Under the pieces are notes generated by a model. That model saw nothing but the letters and a program-made list of their open reading frames with translations. It ran no database searches and was not told where the DNA came from. From NCBI RefSeq assembly GCF_003086295.3, contig NC_092050.1, forward strand, positions 151,844,699 to 151,908,698: a DNA stretch of 64,000 nt. The letters run 5' to 3'. Positions within the stretch are counted from its first letter, which is position 1. Each line of letters begins with the position of its first letter. This document shows positions 25,347 through 37,869 of the stretch, in pieces. This DNA is from Arachis hypogaea (Eukaryota; Streptophyta; Magnoliopsida; Fabales; Fabaceae). The position numbers and the translations under genes are program-made.

Positions 25347-26740
25347 TCAAGAATCCATTGACAATGCTTCAATAGGTGAGTTTTGAAGCGAAATAGGACG
25401 CTGTCTTTTGTGCCCTACTTTAAAAAAGAGAGTATTCTGATCCTTGAAAGCCACATGAGTTGTTCCCAAAGAGCCAAGCGTGGATAGAGGATCCTTCTTT
25501 TCCTTAAACCCCACCTTTGCATTTGATAAGGACTTCACCTTTGCATTTGATGAGGATCTAGCATGCATATTATTAGACCCAAAAGAAAATTTTTTACTCA
25601 CCAAATTGGAGCATATTACTACATTGGCTTTTTTTGGCACCACTTTTGGGCCTTTACCCACTTTTTTCTTGCCTTTTTTACTAACTGTAACCCATTCACC
25701 CTCTTTTGCACGAGTATCCCTATCTATGTGCGATTCTTGCAAATTATCATGCACAATATCTTCTGCTCTATGTTTCTCTATAATTGGAATTGATTTGACA
25801 TTAATTCCAAATTCAAAAGTTAAATTTTGATTTTTTACTAGGATTTGACTACCTTCCACCATTTTCTCGTTGTTATCCACCGAAAATAGTGACGGCAAAT
25901 TTTTCTCCTTCATCGTGCTTTCCTTCCCAATGTCATTGTTGTTCTCTTTCGCACATTTTCTTGTTACGTGCCCAAAGCAGCTACATTTTTCACAAATTAA
26001 ATTCAAGTGCTCATATTCTATGTCATACATATGACCATCAACTTGAATTTTTTTTTATGACTGGAAGTCCTAAGCTAATTTGCACACATGCTCTTGCATA
26101 CTTTCCCCTCTCTGCAGACTTGGTGGCTAAGTCGATGCGGATCGGTTTGCCAACAGCTGACGCAATCATTTTCATGGCTCTCTCTTGATAATAGTTAATG
26201 TTTAAACCTGTGATTCTTATCCAAACCATGGTAGACCTAAAAGTGTTTTCACAAGGTCTGAATGAAGAACTCCAAGGTTTAACCGCAACATAACTATCAG
26301 TAATAATCCACGGTCCTCCAAGGAGAACTTTTTCTCTATCCTACAAGAGATCAAATTTGACTAAGAAATAGCCAAAATCGACATCTAGTACCTCATATCC
26401 TTATTTGGTTCTCCACACACCTTTAAGCTTGTGCGTGATCGCCGTATAGCTAAAATTTTTTCCAAGAATTTTGATCACGATGGCATCTTTGTAGGACTCT
26501 GCCAATATCTCTTTTGCTTCTTCAGTAAACGTCACAGTTGGTATCTCCGAATCGCCTTGCTTACCATAGCCATCTTATCCCCATCAAGAGAATCAACAAC
26601 CTCCAAAACTCTCGAGGCACCAACAACTTTATCCCTGACTTTGAGTCTTGTTGCTGTCTCCTTTAAGCCCCTCTTTTTCACCTGATGCATGCCCCCCTCG
26701 CTCTCTCTCTCTCATTGTTTTCGTCGGCATATCCTTGCTA
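25347..26740 (-). pseudogene. LINE A ORF1 remnant (DUF4283-like plus zinc knuckle)
   Basis: Contains the VWIRITGLNINYYQERAMK block typical of plant L1 ORF1 (DUF4283 region) near 26200. A CCHC knuckle, CEKCSCFGHVTRKC, lies at about 25960-26000. The frame is broken at about 26045 within a poly(T) tract and again further upstream. ORF1 of these elements is an RNA-binding protein of the retrotransposition particle. Not functional here. Confidence 0.8.
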
Positions 26741-26815
26741 TGTGCCACCCTCGAAGATTCTCCTCCGCTTTTTTTGCTCTCTATTTTATATACTCTCATG
26801 TACTCTTTAGTATTA

Positions 26816-27652
26816 GGGTTTTTCAAATTAATTTATTGACTTTTTCAATGTGTTTACAACTTGCTATATACATATATAAGATAACGATAATGATAAAGAG
26901 ATAAAAATATATATATATATATATAATTTATCTTATTTAATATTTATTAATTATTATAATAATTAATAAATATTAAATAATGTAAATTTTAGTTGTTTTT
27001 AGCTAATTTAAGTGGCACACGATTATTATGATTTATGAGTGAAGATTAAATGGTTAAATTCCATTCACCTAAAAAATGTGTTGAGCATGAAAGGTTTAAT
27101 TTTATCAATTTTTTTCTATATAAATAAATAGCATCTCTATGTATAAATGGGATAATAATTCACATGATTTATATTTAGGTATGGCATTGATGAGCAGGCT
27201 TGGAGCAAATTTTAGTCAAACTTAAATTTGTCCCAAACTCTTCAATTTTATCAACTTTAATATGTTGACCCTATCTATATGGGTTTTAGGCTTTTAGCAA
27301 TTAAATTCTACATCTTACTAGCTCGGTAGCTCCCAGAAAGCTAAGATCCCGTCCCAACCTTATACTCTCTTAATTCCTACCATTTTATTTTAAAACGCAA
27401 AAGCTAATAGGATTATTAAGAAAATATATACACATACGGAATTATTATTATCTATATTAAAATCTACTTGAAAGGTTATAAATTAAATTATATATAATTT
27501 ACAAATAAATTTTCTTAAAATTGCATTGTGTGAACAATTAAGATTAATATTATAATCTGAATGTATAGAAGAGGTTGACAACTAGTTTTCAGTTAGATAT
27601 TCATAGCTAAACCCATTTTATTATATCGAGAATGTTTGATAAAAAAAAATAG
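26816..27652. other. Spacer between LINE A and a MITE arm
   Basis: AT-rich with an (AT)n run at about 26908-26924 and the 48-bp palindrome listed separately. Nothing coding is visible. Confidence 0.5.
26933..26980. repeat. 48-bp perfect palindrome, second copy
   Basis: Symmetric about 26956/26957 with no loop and identical to the inner 48 bp of the palindrome in cyclase intron 1 (10637-10686). Confidence 0.85.
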
Positions 27653-27985
27653 AGTAATTATTTAAATTCGTCTTTAAAGATTTTAAAAATAGATATTTTA
27701 ATTTTTTAAAAAATTATTACATAAAAATATTTTTAAAGTTTTACTTTAGTAGATAACTCAGTTTTTAATTTATTTTTTGACAGAATAATTATCCAAATCA
27801 ATCTTTAAAAATTTTTAAAACGGATATTTTAATCCCTAAAAAAATTAATATACCGACCAATTTTTAACATTTTTCTCACTTACTAAATTCTTCAAGTATT
27901 TATTAGAAAAAGAATATTAGTAGATATTATAATTAAATTAACTTTTAAGGTTAAGTTAAACCTATTTGATTTTTAATATGGTATT
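27653..27985. mobile_element. Decayed left arm of a GAGT-family MITE
   Basis: Begins GAGTAATTATTTAAATTCGTC and repeats the doubled-end layout of the 19584 element: a second motif, CAGAATAATTATCCAAATCAATC, starts near 27781. The right arm is missing nearby. LINE B is inserted just downstream at 28058. Confidence 0.7.
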
Positions 27986-28124
27986 TTTCAAAAAAAAAAA
28001 ATATTTTCGAATCATCCTCACTACATACACAATTCCAAATCCAACAAAAAGAGATATATTTTTTTTTGTGTCTAAACATAGAAAAAAAATAAAGCAAACA
28101 CTATCCTATATCCGAGCGAATGAT

Positions 28125-31100
28125 TTACCGGAGATTAGCACAAGGCTCAAACCAAATGACATGATTAGAGTTACTCTTGGCACCATATCTAGCCATCCAA
28201 TCCGCAACTCTATTTGCTTCTCGTCGGGACACCCACTCAACATGAACAAACCAAGGACGAGATAAAAGCTCCTGAATCTTGTGAACCAAATCTGTTACTT
28301 CAGATGAATACCCACTTGTAAGTTCATGCATGATGGGCAGAATGTCAAGGCAATCCGTTTCACATATAATATCCCTCAAACCACAATTCCAAGCTAAAAC
28401 TAGCCCCCTCCAAGCAGCAAATAATTCACATCAGATGAAAGACCAGGGGGGAATGCTTCCAGAGCAGCCCGAGATCCAATCTCCCTTAGAATCTCTAATA
28501 ATACACCCAAATCCTGCTAAATTTGAATCCTGATACAAGCTTGCATCACAATTAACTTTAAAATTGTTGCCTACCAGCGGTTCCCAACACAGGCGATTTC
28601 GGAGAGACCTAAAGGCATTGTTTCGATTCCTGTAAACCTGTAAGTCCTTGGCGGTAATTCTGGCCAAGGCAACAACCTTGTGGTCTGTCCAAGGGTTGTC
28701 AGTATTGAATATGTCATTGCACCTATGTCTCCATACCCACCAAAGTCCTGCACCAAAAGACGCTTCATTGTTAGCCAAGGCCTTCCGAAACCACTCTTCA
28801 AGAGCAGTACCAGTTGTCGAGTCCAGGATACTAGAATCCAACATATGCCAAATTGCCTTTGATCGTTCACAGTCTCTAAGGCAATGCTCCATAGTCTCCT
28901 GCGCCTTATTACATTTCTTACACATATCTAAAGAAGCTAAATGCCGCTTGAATCGAAAGGTCTCAGTTGGTAGAGCATCATGTAAGCCAAGCCACATAGT
29001 AAATTTGAACTTCTCCAGAATGTTTGTATTCCACAACCAGTTCCAGTTACTATTAGCATTCCAATTTAATGTTTTCTCTAATAACCATCAATAACCCTCC
29101 CTTGCACTATACATTTTTGTTGCTGCAGGCCACCACTCCCACTGTGGCTTCAACTCAGTCGAACTAGGATATCTCAGACCACAAATAAACTGCTTAATCT
29201 CATGCGGAATAGGCGTGGTAAGACTATCAACCTCCCAAGACACCCCTTTCCACAAGTCAGCCACTATGAAATCTGATTCAGAAATATGTACATAAGGAAC
29301 AAGGTTGCAAAGCTTACCAAAAGGAGTCCACTCATCATACCAAACTGATTTGTGGACATCCCCAATATTCCAATGAAGCCCTTCCCTGAGATGCTCATAG
29401 GCACTAACAATGTTCTTCCAGGTAGCCGATGAAGAATTTCTACCATTTTCGTTCATACCAGATTGATTCCTGAGATATTTATGCTTCAGAACTTGCACCC
29501 ACAACTTCTCACTATTATTTAGACAATCCCATACCAACTTTTTCAGAAGCGCCATGTTAGCATAGGTAGTATCCCTAATACCCAATCCTCCTGTCCTTTT
29601 AGGAGTTATGGTGACCTCCCACCTGACCAGAGGAAGCCCTTTGCCGGTCGCTTGGCCTTTCCACAAGAACTGTCTCATCAAGGAATCAATTTTATTACAT
29701 GCATACTTCGGAAGAAGAGAAATTTGCATTTCATAAACCGGGATAGAGGCCATAACCAATTTAACAAGACAAAGCCTCCCTGCCTTATTCAGCAGGCATC
29801 CTTTCCAACTGGAGAGCTTCCTCGAAATTTTTTCAATAACCTCCTGAGCCGTCTTCCTGGAAGCTCTGGCATGACCGATGTTAATTCCCAAGTATTTACC
29901 CAAATCATTGTAGAACCGGATGTTAGAGACCCCTGAGAGAACCTCTTTTCTCCTCTCCGACACCCTCTTGGAACACTGGGCCTTTGACTTATGAAGATTT
30001 ACCTTCAAACCTGACGCTCTAGAAAACAAGTCCAGGCAATGCATAACCTCTATTACTTGAGCTTTCGATGCCTTACAGAAAAGCAAAAGATCATCTGCAA
30101 GCATCAAATGAGAGAGTCGTGGTCTGTTCCTAGAAACCGTTACCGGGTTCCACAAACCTTGGGAAACTCTATGAGAGATAAAGCAGGCAAGTATTTCCAT
30201 ACAGAGTACAAATAGATAAGGAGACATGGGATCTCCTTACCTTAACCCTCTCTTTGGATTGAAATTTTGGAGCCTGTTCCCATTCCATAAAACTGCCAAC
30301 GAAGAGGAAGTCACACAATTCAATATAAGATTAATGGTAGCCTTTGGAAACCCAAACCGGACCAAAGTAGCTTCCAAAAAATGCCAGTCTACCTTGTCAT
30401 AAGCTTTTTCTAAATCAATCTTGAACACCATGGTCCCTTTTCGAGACTTAGTGTTCCTCATGAAGTGCATAATCTCCTGAGCAATGATAATATTCTCTGT
30501 GGTTTCTCTTCCTCGAATGAACCCTCCTTGCAAAGGACCAATGATCTCCGACAGGAAAGGTCTGAACCTGTTAACTAGAACCTTTGTGACAATTTTATAA
30601 ATTACATTACATAAGCTAATAGGCCGAAACTCCCGTAAGGAAGAAGGAATTTTCACTTTAGAAATTAGAACAACGAGAGTATCGAAAATAGCCGCATTCA
30701 TTGACTCACCCTCAAAGGCTCGCTTGACCAGTCCACACACATCATTGCTAAGAGAGTCCCAGAACTCTTTGTAGAAAATTGCTTGAAATCCATCTGGCCC
30801 TGGAGCTTTAAACGAACTCATGGTCATCACAGCTCTTTTAACCTCTTCAGACGTCACTGGTTCTACTAGCTTTTAACAAGCCTTAGTACTAAGAGACGGG
30901 CAAGGAAAATGCCCCATGGTGTCCAGGTCGATATCCTCCCTAGTAGAAAAGAGTTTTTGAAAGAAAGAATTTGCCGCCATTTCTAGAGTCGAAGCCTCCG
31001 TGGCCCAAGACCCATCCTCCAAAAACAACCCATGAATTTTGTTCCTCTTTCGTCTGATAACCGTCTGCAGATGAAAAAATTTTGTATTTCTATCTCCACA

Positions 31101-32164
31101 TCTCACCCATTGTTCTTTAGATTTTTGATACCACAACAACTCTTCTTGAAGAAGGACAACATTCAATTCCTTATGCAAAACTTGCTCTTTGATCCTAAGC
31201 TGTTGATCCTCCTGACTCTCCAGAGTAATCTGAACGTCATTCAAAAGCCTCTCCAGCTCCCTTTTCTTAACAAAAATATTGCCGAAAACCTTTTTATTGA
31301 AGCTAGTTGCATCTTTTTGAACCTCCAACAAACATTTGACCACATCCGGAGCTCCTTTATTCCAAGCTGTATGACCAACATTCCTAAAAAGAGGATGAGT
31401 CATCCATGCAGCCTGGAATCTGAATGGACGATGGCCCTTGGTAGCCCTCTCTGCCATCTTGCACCTAGTGAACAACGAGCAATGATCAGAGTGAAGGTGC
31501 GCCAGCACCTCAGTATAAGCCTCCGGAAACATCAGTCGCCAGTCTTGGTTGATGAATGCTCTATCAAGCTTCTTAGCCACCTGCACCCCACCTTTCCCTT
31601 CCTGTACTAAGTGAATCTTCTCCCAATAGCCCTCGTATCAAACAGCCCACAATCCTCCAATATTTCCGCAAATTGTTCTGCTCTGGCAAGTCTAAACTGT
31701 CCCCCTCTAACTTCACTCTGCAACAGCACATCATTAAAGTCCCCTAACACAATCCAAGGTCCGTGGATCATATTAGCGATCCTTGTCAAGTCACCCAACA
31801 GTTCTTTACGCCGATGTATATGCGGATTAGCATACACTGCACTGCAGTAACTAGAAGTATTGCCCATAGTGATTTCAAAACTGATACATTGATCAACTAC
31901 ATCCAATACTCTCACAAAAATATTTGAATTAGAACATAGAACCCAGATACCCCCACTATGACCATTAGCCTCAACAATACCAACACCCTGGTAACCTAGA
32001 TTATTCCAAAAAGATTTCATCCTCTCGAAAGGAATATGGGTTTCAAACAGAATAAAAAAATTAGGGTGAAATTTATTCACTAACTCTTTACGATGAACTC
32101 GGGCCAATTTATTAGACGCCCCTCTAATATTCCAAAATAGAAAGCTTAAATCTACATAATCCAT
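28125..32164 (-). pseudogene. LINE B ORF2 (endonuclease-RT-RNase H), disrupted
   Basis: Starts with the endonuclease: WNIRGASNK, FETHI, GDFNDVL and, after a break, HLHSDHCSLF carry the catalytic signature. RT motifs follow: KAPGPDGFQ near 30800, FKIDLEKAYDKVDW near 30410 and LADDLLLF near 30090. Then a Cys/His zf-RVT region (CKKCNKAQETMEHCLRDC, near 28900) and RNase H with ETDCLDIL and REANRVADWMA up to 28125. Breaks: TAG plus a frameshift near 31607, TAA near 30873, TAA at 30237-30239 (in place of the conserved Gln of RGLRQGDP), TGA near 29088 and TGA near 28431. Otherwise the six pieces join almost without loss, so decay is modest. Confidence 0.92.
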
Positions 32165-32207
32165 AAAACAATTGTGCTGTAAAAAGGACCAACCTCAACC
32201 GAAGTCC

Positions 32208-33740
32208 CTAACGAGATGATGAAGATCCACCATCATATCCCCCTGAGACTTGCTTGTCCTTACCCGGTTCCACTGACAACCCTTCCGATTCGCTGATTTG
32301 CTGCTTGCTGGTGTCGCCAAGGCAGTTCGGAGTTGACGGCAAATTTTGCAAAGAAGAAGGGCGCAACCTCTTGTGTCTGTTTTTTAAAATGGCAGTAAAA
32401 GTCGGCACCGCAACGGAGACAGCTTTGCCCTTCACCCCTTGCTGTTTGGAAGACGCCATGCATGCTTGAGCTCCGCCAACCGATCTGGTCTTCACCCCTG
32501 ATTCGGCTCCTCTCATACGTAGCCCAAAGTCACGGTTTTTGTCCAATTTCTGATTTAAGTGCACCGGCACTTTGTCTTTAGAGGTTTCTTGGGCTTTGTT
32601 TGATTGGCTCAATTTTCCTCTCCTTTTACCGCTGACTTTGGTCCAGCCAGCCTCATTTTTCAAATGCTGGGACCCCACTTCCTTCCCATGCAACGTATCA
32701 CCCAATTCCTCTCCAATTTCTGCAACTATCACTGAATCTTCGGAATTGCATCCAAATTCAAAAAATTTTTCCTTTGAGGCTTCTTGTGGCTGCACCACCT
32801 GGGCCGTCGTCTCAGTCACTAATGTTTCCTTTCGATCCACCTTTTCCGACTCTATCGGAGTCATTCTGCAGTCAGTTGCTGGATGTCCAAAACAATTGCA
32901 CTTGTCACAAATAAGGTGTAAGCATTCATACTCCACCTTATATTCAAACTCATCGACATTCACACTCCGGACCACCGGCAAACCAAGATTGATTTGCACG
33001 CAAGCTCGAGCAAATTTTCCCCGCTCCGCTGACTTAGTAGCTAGATCCACCCTGACTGGTCTCCCCACAGCAGAAGCAATTCTCATCATGGCTTTATCCT
33101 GATAGTACCAAATGCTCAAACCAACAATTCGAATCCAAACCATAGTCTCCCCGAAAGTGTCTTCACAAGGTTAAAAATTTAGTGTCCATGGCTTGACGGC
33201 AATATAGTGACCGAAGATCATCCATGGCCCCCTAGTAAAACCTTCTCTCGATTGTCCATGCGATCAAATTTAACGAGGAAGTACCCAAACCCCACATCCA
33301 AGATTTCATATCCACCGGTGATCCTCCATACCCCTTTCAGTTTGTGAAACATGGCCGTGTAACTATGGTTTTTTCCAAGAACCTTAATCACAATTGCCTC
33401 CTTGTATGGTTCAGAAAGGATATTTCTGGCCTCTTCGGAGAAGCAAACTCTCGGAGGCATAGGATCTCCTTATTTTTCGGTGACTACTGCCATGGAATCC
33501 TCATCTAGAGCTTCTGCCCGGTTTATCTCTGAGGCTACCGTAGAACCAATAACCTTGTCACAGAAAGAAATCTTGGAAGTCACCTTAGAACTAAAGTTGC
33601 CCTTACTTGATCCCTCCTTCACACTTGATGCAAACCCTTCCACGCTCTCTCCCTTATCTCTTTTGATGGCATGACCATCTTCCTCACCGTGTTTCACCCT
33701 CAAACGCTCTCTCCCGCTCTCTCCTTCACTCATTCTCCGA
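32208..33740 (-). pseudogene. LINE B ORF1 (DUF4283-like plus CCHC knuckle), disrupted
   Basis: The N-terminal part (33740-33470) is charged and Ser/Glu-rich. The middle (33460-33218) has SEEARNILSEPYKEAIVIKV and the VWRITGGYEILDVGFGYFLV region. The DUF4283 tail VWIRIVGLSIWYYQDKAM and the CCHC knuckle CDKCNCFGHPATDC lie at 33140-32890. A TAA near 33470, a one-base shift near 33225 and a second TAA near 33170 break it. The family protein binds LINE RNA. Same family as the LINE A ORF1. Confidence 0.85.
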
Positions 33741-34989
33741 GTACGTACTCTTTCTCTCAACAAAAAGAGATATACTAAACCTCATATATATTTTCTTAAA
33801 TTAAAAGCATATTATTGTGGTTTATTTTAGTTTCATGTCTTATTGTTTGTAAGTTTTATTTTGTTGTTTTAAGTATTCTCTAGCGCACTACAAAATAAAG
33901 TAGTATTTGTAACAAAAAAATGTTACAAAAGCTCTAAATTTTGAAGCGAAAAAAATTTGTAACAAAAAAAATTATTACAGGATTGTTGCAGTATATTCCA
34001 TTACAAAAAAATTTTGTAACAAAAAATAAATTTTTTGTAACAATTTTTTTTCTAAAATTTGTTAAAAAATTGGTAACAAATTTGACAAATAAACTCTTTT
34101 TTGTAACAATTTAAATTTTTGTATCATAATATATTGTTACAAAATACTACTTATTTTTATAATATGTTTTATTCTTTTAGTTACAAAAATAGAAGGTTTA
34201 TTTTAAAATATTTAATTAAATAATTGATATATCAATTAATTTTTTAGACACGCTAATTCAACATTTGTATATAATATATAATCATATAGATAATTAAAAT
34301 ATCTTACATGACATTAATATTCTTTTACAATAAAATAAGTCCTACAAATTCAATTAAACATAATTTTTTCCTAACATAAAATTTGTATTATATAGGATTT
34401 ATAGTTCTGGATTCTTCTAGTATTTTTCAGTCAATATAAAATCTAACATGTTGGCATCAATTTCATACTCTTGCAAATATGAACAATGAAAACCAAAATT
34501 AAAAAACAACACATAACACTATTTTCATCATAGTAAAAATTAAGTTATAACCTACAAATTAAACTTAACTAATTCTTTATAACAATTATAGCAAAATTCA
34601 AAATATAACAATTCAGAACCCAGAAGATTATATCAATTCATCTAGCATTCAAAATAAAAAATTATATTCAGCAAAATTCAATAGGGCAGAATTTTGAACT
34701 TATATAGCAAAATTCAAAATCCAATTTATATTCAGTAAAATTTAGAATTACATAACAATTAATTCATATAATTAACAAAATAAAAAAATTGAAAAGCAAA
34801 ATAAGAACTCTGCATCAAGCCATCAATCCATATAATTAAGTCAAATGTTGATAGAGAACATCATCAGAACAAGTCTTAAGACACAAAATACAAAAAAAAA
34901 ATGTTCTTCTTCTTTCCAAGCTTACCTAGGGATGCCCTTGACCTCTAACATTCAAAAATTGAACTCTGCATTAAGAAAAAATAAACAGA

Positions 34990-35556
34990 TCTCAGATTGA
35001 TGGAGGAGTGGGTGAACGGGAAGGAGAGGTTGATCTCAGATCTGGCCGCCGTGATACCGCTGGATCTCAGATCGGGGGAGCTGCAAACTTGCTGGCTACT
35101 GCTAGTAATTAGAAACTCAAATCAGGGAAGAACGACCAGGTTAGAGTCGAAGAGTTTACCGCCGACAACATTGAAGAAGCATGCAGCGACACTCGAACGC
35201 CGCCGACCGCCTCCACTGTTTCTTCCTCTACTGTTGGTGGGGGTTGCTCTTGTCTGAGTTCTCTGATAGGGTTTAGGTTGTGTGAATTGTGAAAGTGAAG
35301 GGAGAGGGAGCCTTCTGTACTGCCCGTATTGTTACGCCGCGTTTAGCCTTTTTTTTTTTCAAGAGACAAAACGACGTCGTTTAGCACTTTTACTTTCAAA
35401 CCAAAAACCGTTAAAAAATCGGACGGTTCTTCCGGTTAACCGCCGATTCGATCGGTTTTTTGTCAGACGGTTTCTGACCTTACCCGGACCGGCTAGGTGA
35501 TCGGTTCCCGGTTATTTCGGTTGAACCGGCCGGTCCGGTTCGGTTTTCAGAACCAT
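34990..35556. mobile_element. Probable hAT end fragment inside the CACTA element
   Basis: Ends CCGGTCCGGTTCGGTTTTCAG followed by AACCATG, the same terminal motif as the right end of the hAT at 35779-37869. A matching left end was not found, so this is likely a truncated copy. Small ORFs here (34997-35257, 35282-35500) are not recognisable. Confidence 0.45.
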
Positions 35557-35644
35557 GGTATCAATTATCAAACAATCACTACAAAATACACACATTCTGC
35601 CAAAATCCTCATAACAAATGTCATCCAACTTTAAATATAATATA

Positions 35645-35752
35645 TGAAAGATTAATAATTTATAAATACAGCACAAATCCTAAACCCTATATATTTATAA
35701 CGAGGACAACTACAGCACAATACATAAAAAATGAAAGATTAATAATTTATAA
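35645..35752. repeat. Short dispersed repeat of CACTA interior
   Basis: ATGAAAGATTAATAATTTATAAA appears at about 35645 and again at about 35730, and in altered form (GAAAGACTAATAATTTATAAA) near 38094. Each is followed by an ACGAGGACAA/ATGGGGATGA-type segment and CAGCACAA. This is a degenerate ~85-bp repeat split by the hAT insertion. Confidence 0.6.
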
Positions 35753-35778
35753 ATTTTGTAACGAGAATAAACTAAAGC

Positions 35779-37869
35779 CAATGTTCTGAAAATCGGTTCG
35801 AACCGGCCGATCGGACCGGTCGAACCGTGAACCGGACTGAAAAACGGATCGGTCAATCATCAAAATCGCAAAATTACAAAACCGGAATTGAACCGGCAAA
35901 CCAGCCGATAACCGGTCAGTCAAACCGAACCGTGACCCGACCGATTTTTAAGTAAGCAACAAAACGCTGCTGTTTTTGAGTTTTTTTCCCTCTGAAGTCT
36001 GAATCCCTAAATCACGAAAACTCCCAAGGCTGAGACTGAGATCCCTAATTGCCCTCATTGCTCTCTCTGCTTCAGTGGTTCCCATTGTTGATGATTCTTC
36101 TTCGAGCAAGCTTGCTTCACTGAAGTCACTGGCGTCACCGCGTCACACGGGTCGAGGGCTTGCCGTCGAGACACCGCCGTCGCGCCACCTAGATCCGTCG
36201 AGAACTGAGAAGTGAGAACGCCTCACTCTCACACGGGTTGAGCCACCGCCGTCGAGCCACCGCAGCAGCCGTGGAGATCTGAGAAGGTGCCTTCGCTGTC
36301 TCCCACCGCCTCACTCTCACTCTCCCTCTCCCTATTGCATCACTTGCATATTCTGCCTTGAAGGTGCCTTCGCTGTCTCAGTGTCTCCTACTCTCCCTGT
36401 TTTATTTTTCTTTGAACTGTGTAGTGTGATTAGTTGATTACTCAAACTGATTGGACGTATTTTACTTTGAATTGAAACTGAGCTGTGATTCAAGATGATG
36501 AACACCGAAACTGTGAACTTTGAAATTCTGTTTCCCTTTGAAATTTCTGTATGCAACTTTGTTTCTGGCATCATCATTGTACTTTGTGTTCATGTATCAA
36601 TTTGAGTATGGGCTATAGAATATATTTTTGTAGTTTTTGCGTGATTTAGGCAGGCTTAATGTTTATTCGATCTGTTCTCTACTCTTATATCCTATCCCCT
36701 TTGGGCTGAGCAGAATGAGAAGAGTTAGCAATTAGCTTGACTTTACTGCTTTGTAGAGCCTTGTAGCTGATGCTATGGCATACTCAGTCATACTTCCTGA
36801 CTCTTAATGTGAGTTTCTGCTGAAGGCTATGCTTTGCACTGCATTTGTAGTGAGTGCCCTAATAAATTTTTGTACTCTCCTTCAGTAGCTAATTAATCTG
36901 GACAATTAATCTTGAGTGGGACATAGCAAATTCAAATTATCCATGAATTGAAAGAAATTGGCTTGTTGCAAATAATAGAAAACCTTTGTGCTTCCAGAAA
37001 CAAAGAGGGATTTGGACAGAGCAATATGCACATGTAACTTATTACCAGAAAATTTCTTAAAGTCTTTTAATTCTTTAATTTTAATTCTCTCTTGAACAGT
37101 TTATTATTGGTGATGGCAATAACATGTATGATTTCACTTATGTTGGAAATGTGGCTCATTCCCATTTATGTGCTGACCGAGCTCTAGCTTCAGAGGGGGA
37201 AGTTTCAAAAAAAGCTGCAGGAGAGGTACCTTTGAAAGATTCTCTCATTACATTTTTTGGTATATAAATATTTGTTTAATTATGTAAATGAAGATTAAAC
37301 ATGGACATCTTAGAAGGCGGTGATGATGATCCTGCTCTATTGTAGATGGGTTGTTGGTTATTCACATGTGTACATTCTTTAGAAACCACGGTTGCTAACA
37401 TGATGATGAGTTGATGATACATTTAAGGGTAGAATTTCTTCTTTTGGGTGAATGACAGGACCTAGAAAATATATGTTTCAGCAAATCCTAATCAAATACT
37501 TAAGCTAAAATAAGAAAGATATACAACAAAAAACCTTATTCCACTTGGTAGGGTTGATGATTGATGACAAATTTGGATCATTTTGATGCTGCTATGTTAT
37601 GTTTGATTGGTTGTTTTGTTTTTTGACTTTTGAATTTATATTTGAATAAGATTATAACATTCTGGTTTATGTAGTACTTTTAATTTGAATGATATTTTAA
37701 AGTTTAGATTAGACTATAATTATATTTTCATGTGTTTATTTATATTTTATTTATTATTTTATTATAAAACGATTTTTTCGGTTCAACTACGGTCGAACCG
37801 ATTGAACCTATGAACCAGTGAACCAGTAGCTAGAGCGGTTCGATAACCGGTTCGGTTTTCAGAACCTTG
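35779..37869. mobile_element. hAT element, 2.09 kb, carrying host exon
   Basis: Terminal inverted repeats CAATGTTCTGAAAATCGGTTC and, from the right end, CAAGGTTCTGAAAACCGAACC. Perfect 8-bp duplications ACTAAAGC lie at 35771-35778 and 37870-37877. No hAT transposase domain is present. The left third is GC-rich; the right half carries an exon of a sterol dehydrogenase gene with splice borders. A gene-capturing, Pack-type hAT. Confidence 0.88.
37100..37225 (+). pseudogene. 3BETAHSD/D: Captured exon of sterol-4-alpha-carboxylate 3-dehydrogenase (decarboxylating)
   Basis: A 126-nt open block, bounded by AG before and GT after, translates to 42 residues that include FIIGDGNNMYDFTYVGNVAH and CADRALASEGE. 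In plants this segment belongs to 3-beta-HSD/D, the NAD-dependent enzyme that removes C-4 carboxyls during sterol synthesis; it lies downstream of the nucleotide-binding fold. The rest of the gene is absent, though neighbouring hAT sequence (about 36600-37099) may be captured intron. The exon has no stop. Fragment only; it could be spliced into element transcripts but cannot encode an enzyme. Confidence 0.82.

Larger units (their letters stand above)
21470..26815 (-). mobile_element. L1-type LINE A, decayed
   Basis: Runs on the minus strand with the same domain order as LINE B: ORF1 with zinc knuckle (26.7-25.3 kb), endonuclease (25.15-24.6 kb), reverse transcriptase (24.1-22.8 kb), thumb/zf-RVT region (22.8-22.0 kb) and an RNase H remnant (21.7-21.5 kb). 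Many frameshifts and stops. No poly(T) and no target duplication could be recognised at the 3' end, which adjoins the outer foldback arm. Ends are approximate. Confidence 0.85.
28059..33757 (-). mobile_element. L1-type LINE B, full length, 17-bp TSD
   Basis: Flanked by identical 17-bp copies of caacaaaaagagatata at 28042-28058 and 33758-33774. The 3' end on the minus strand finishes in a poly(A) tail, seen as a T run from 28059. Domain order 5' to 3': ORF1 with zinc knuckle, then ORF2 with endonuclease, RT, zf-RVT and RNase H. These features mark target-primed retrotransposition of a complete copy. Several stops and frameshifts make it inactive now. Confidence 0.93.

Noticed and set aside
34997..35500. 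Two small plus-strand ORFs in the CACTA interior
   Set aside because: No family resemblance, and they lie in UTR-like, GC-richer transposon sequence.
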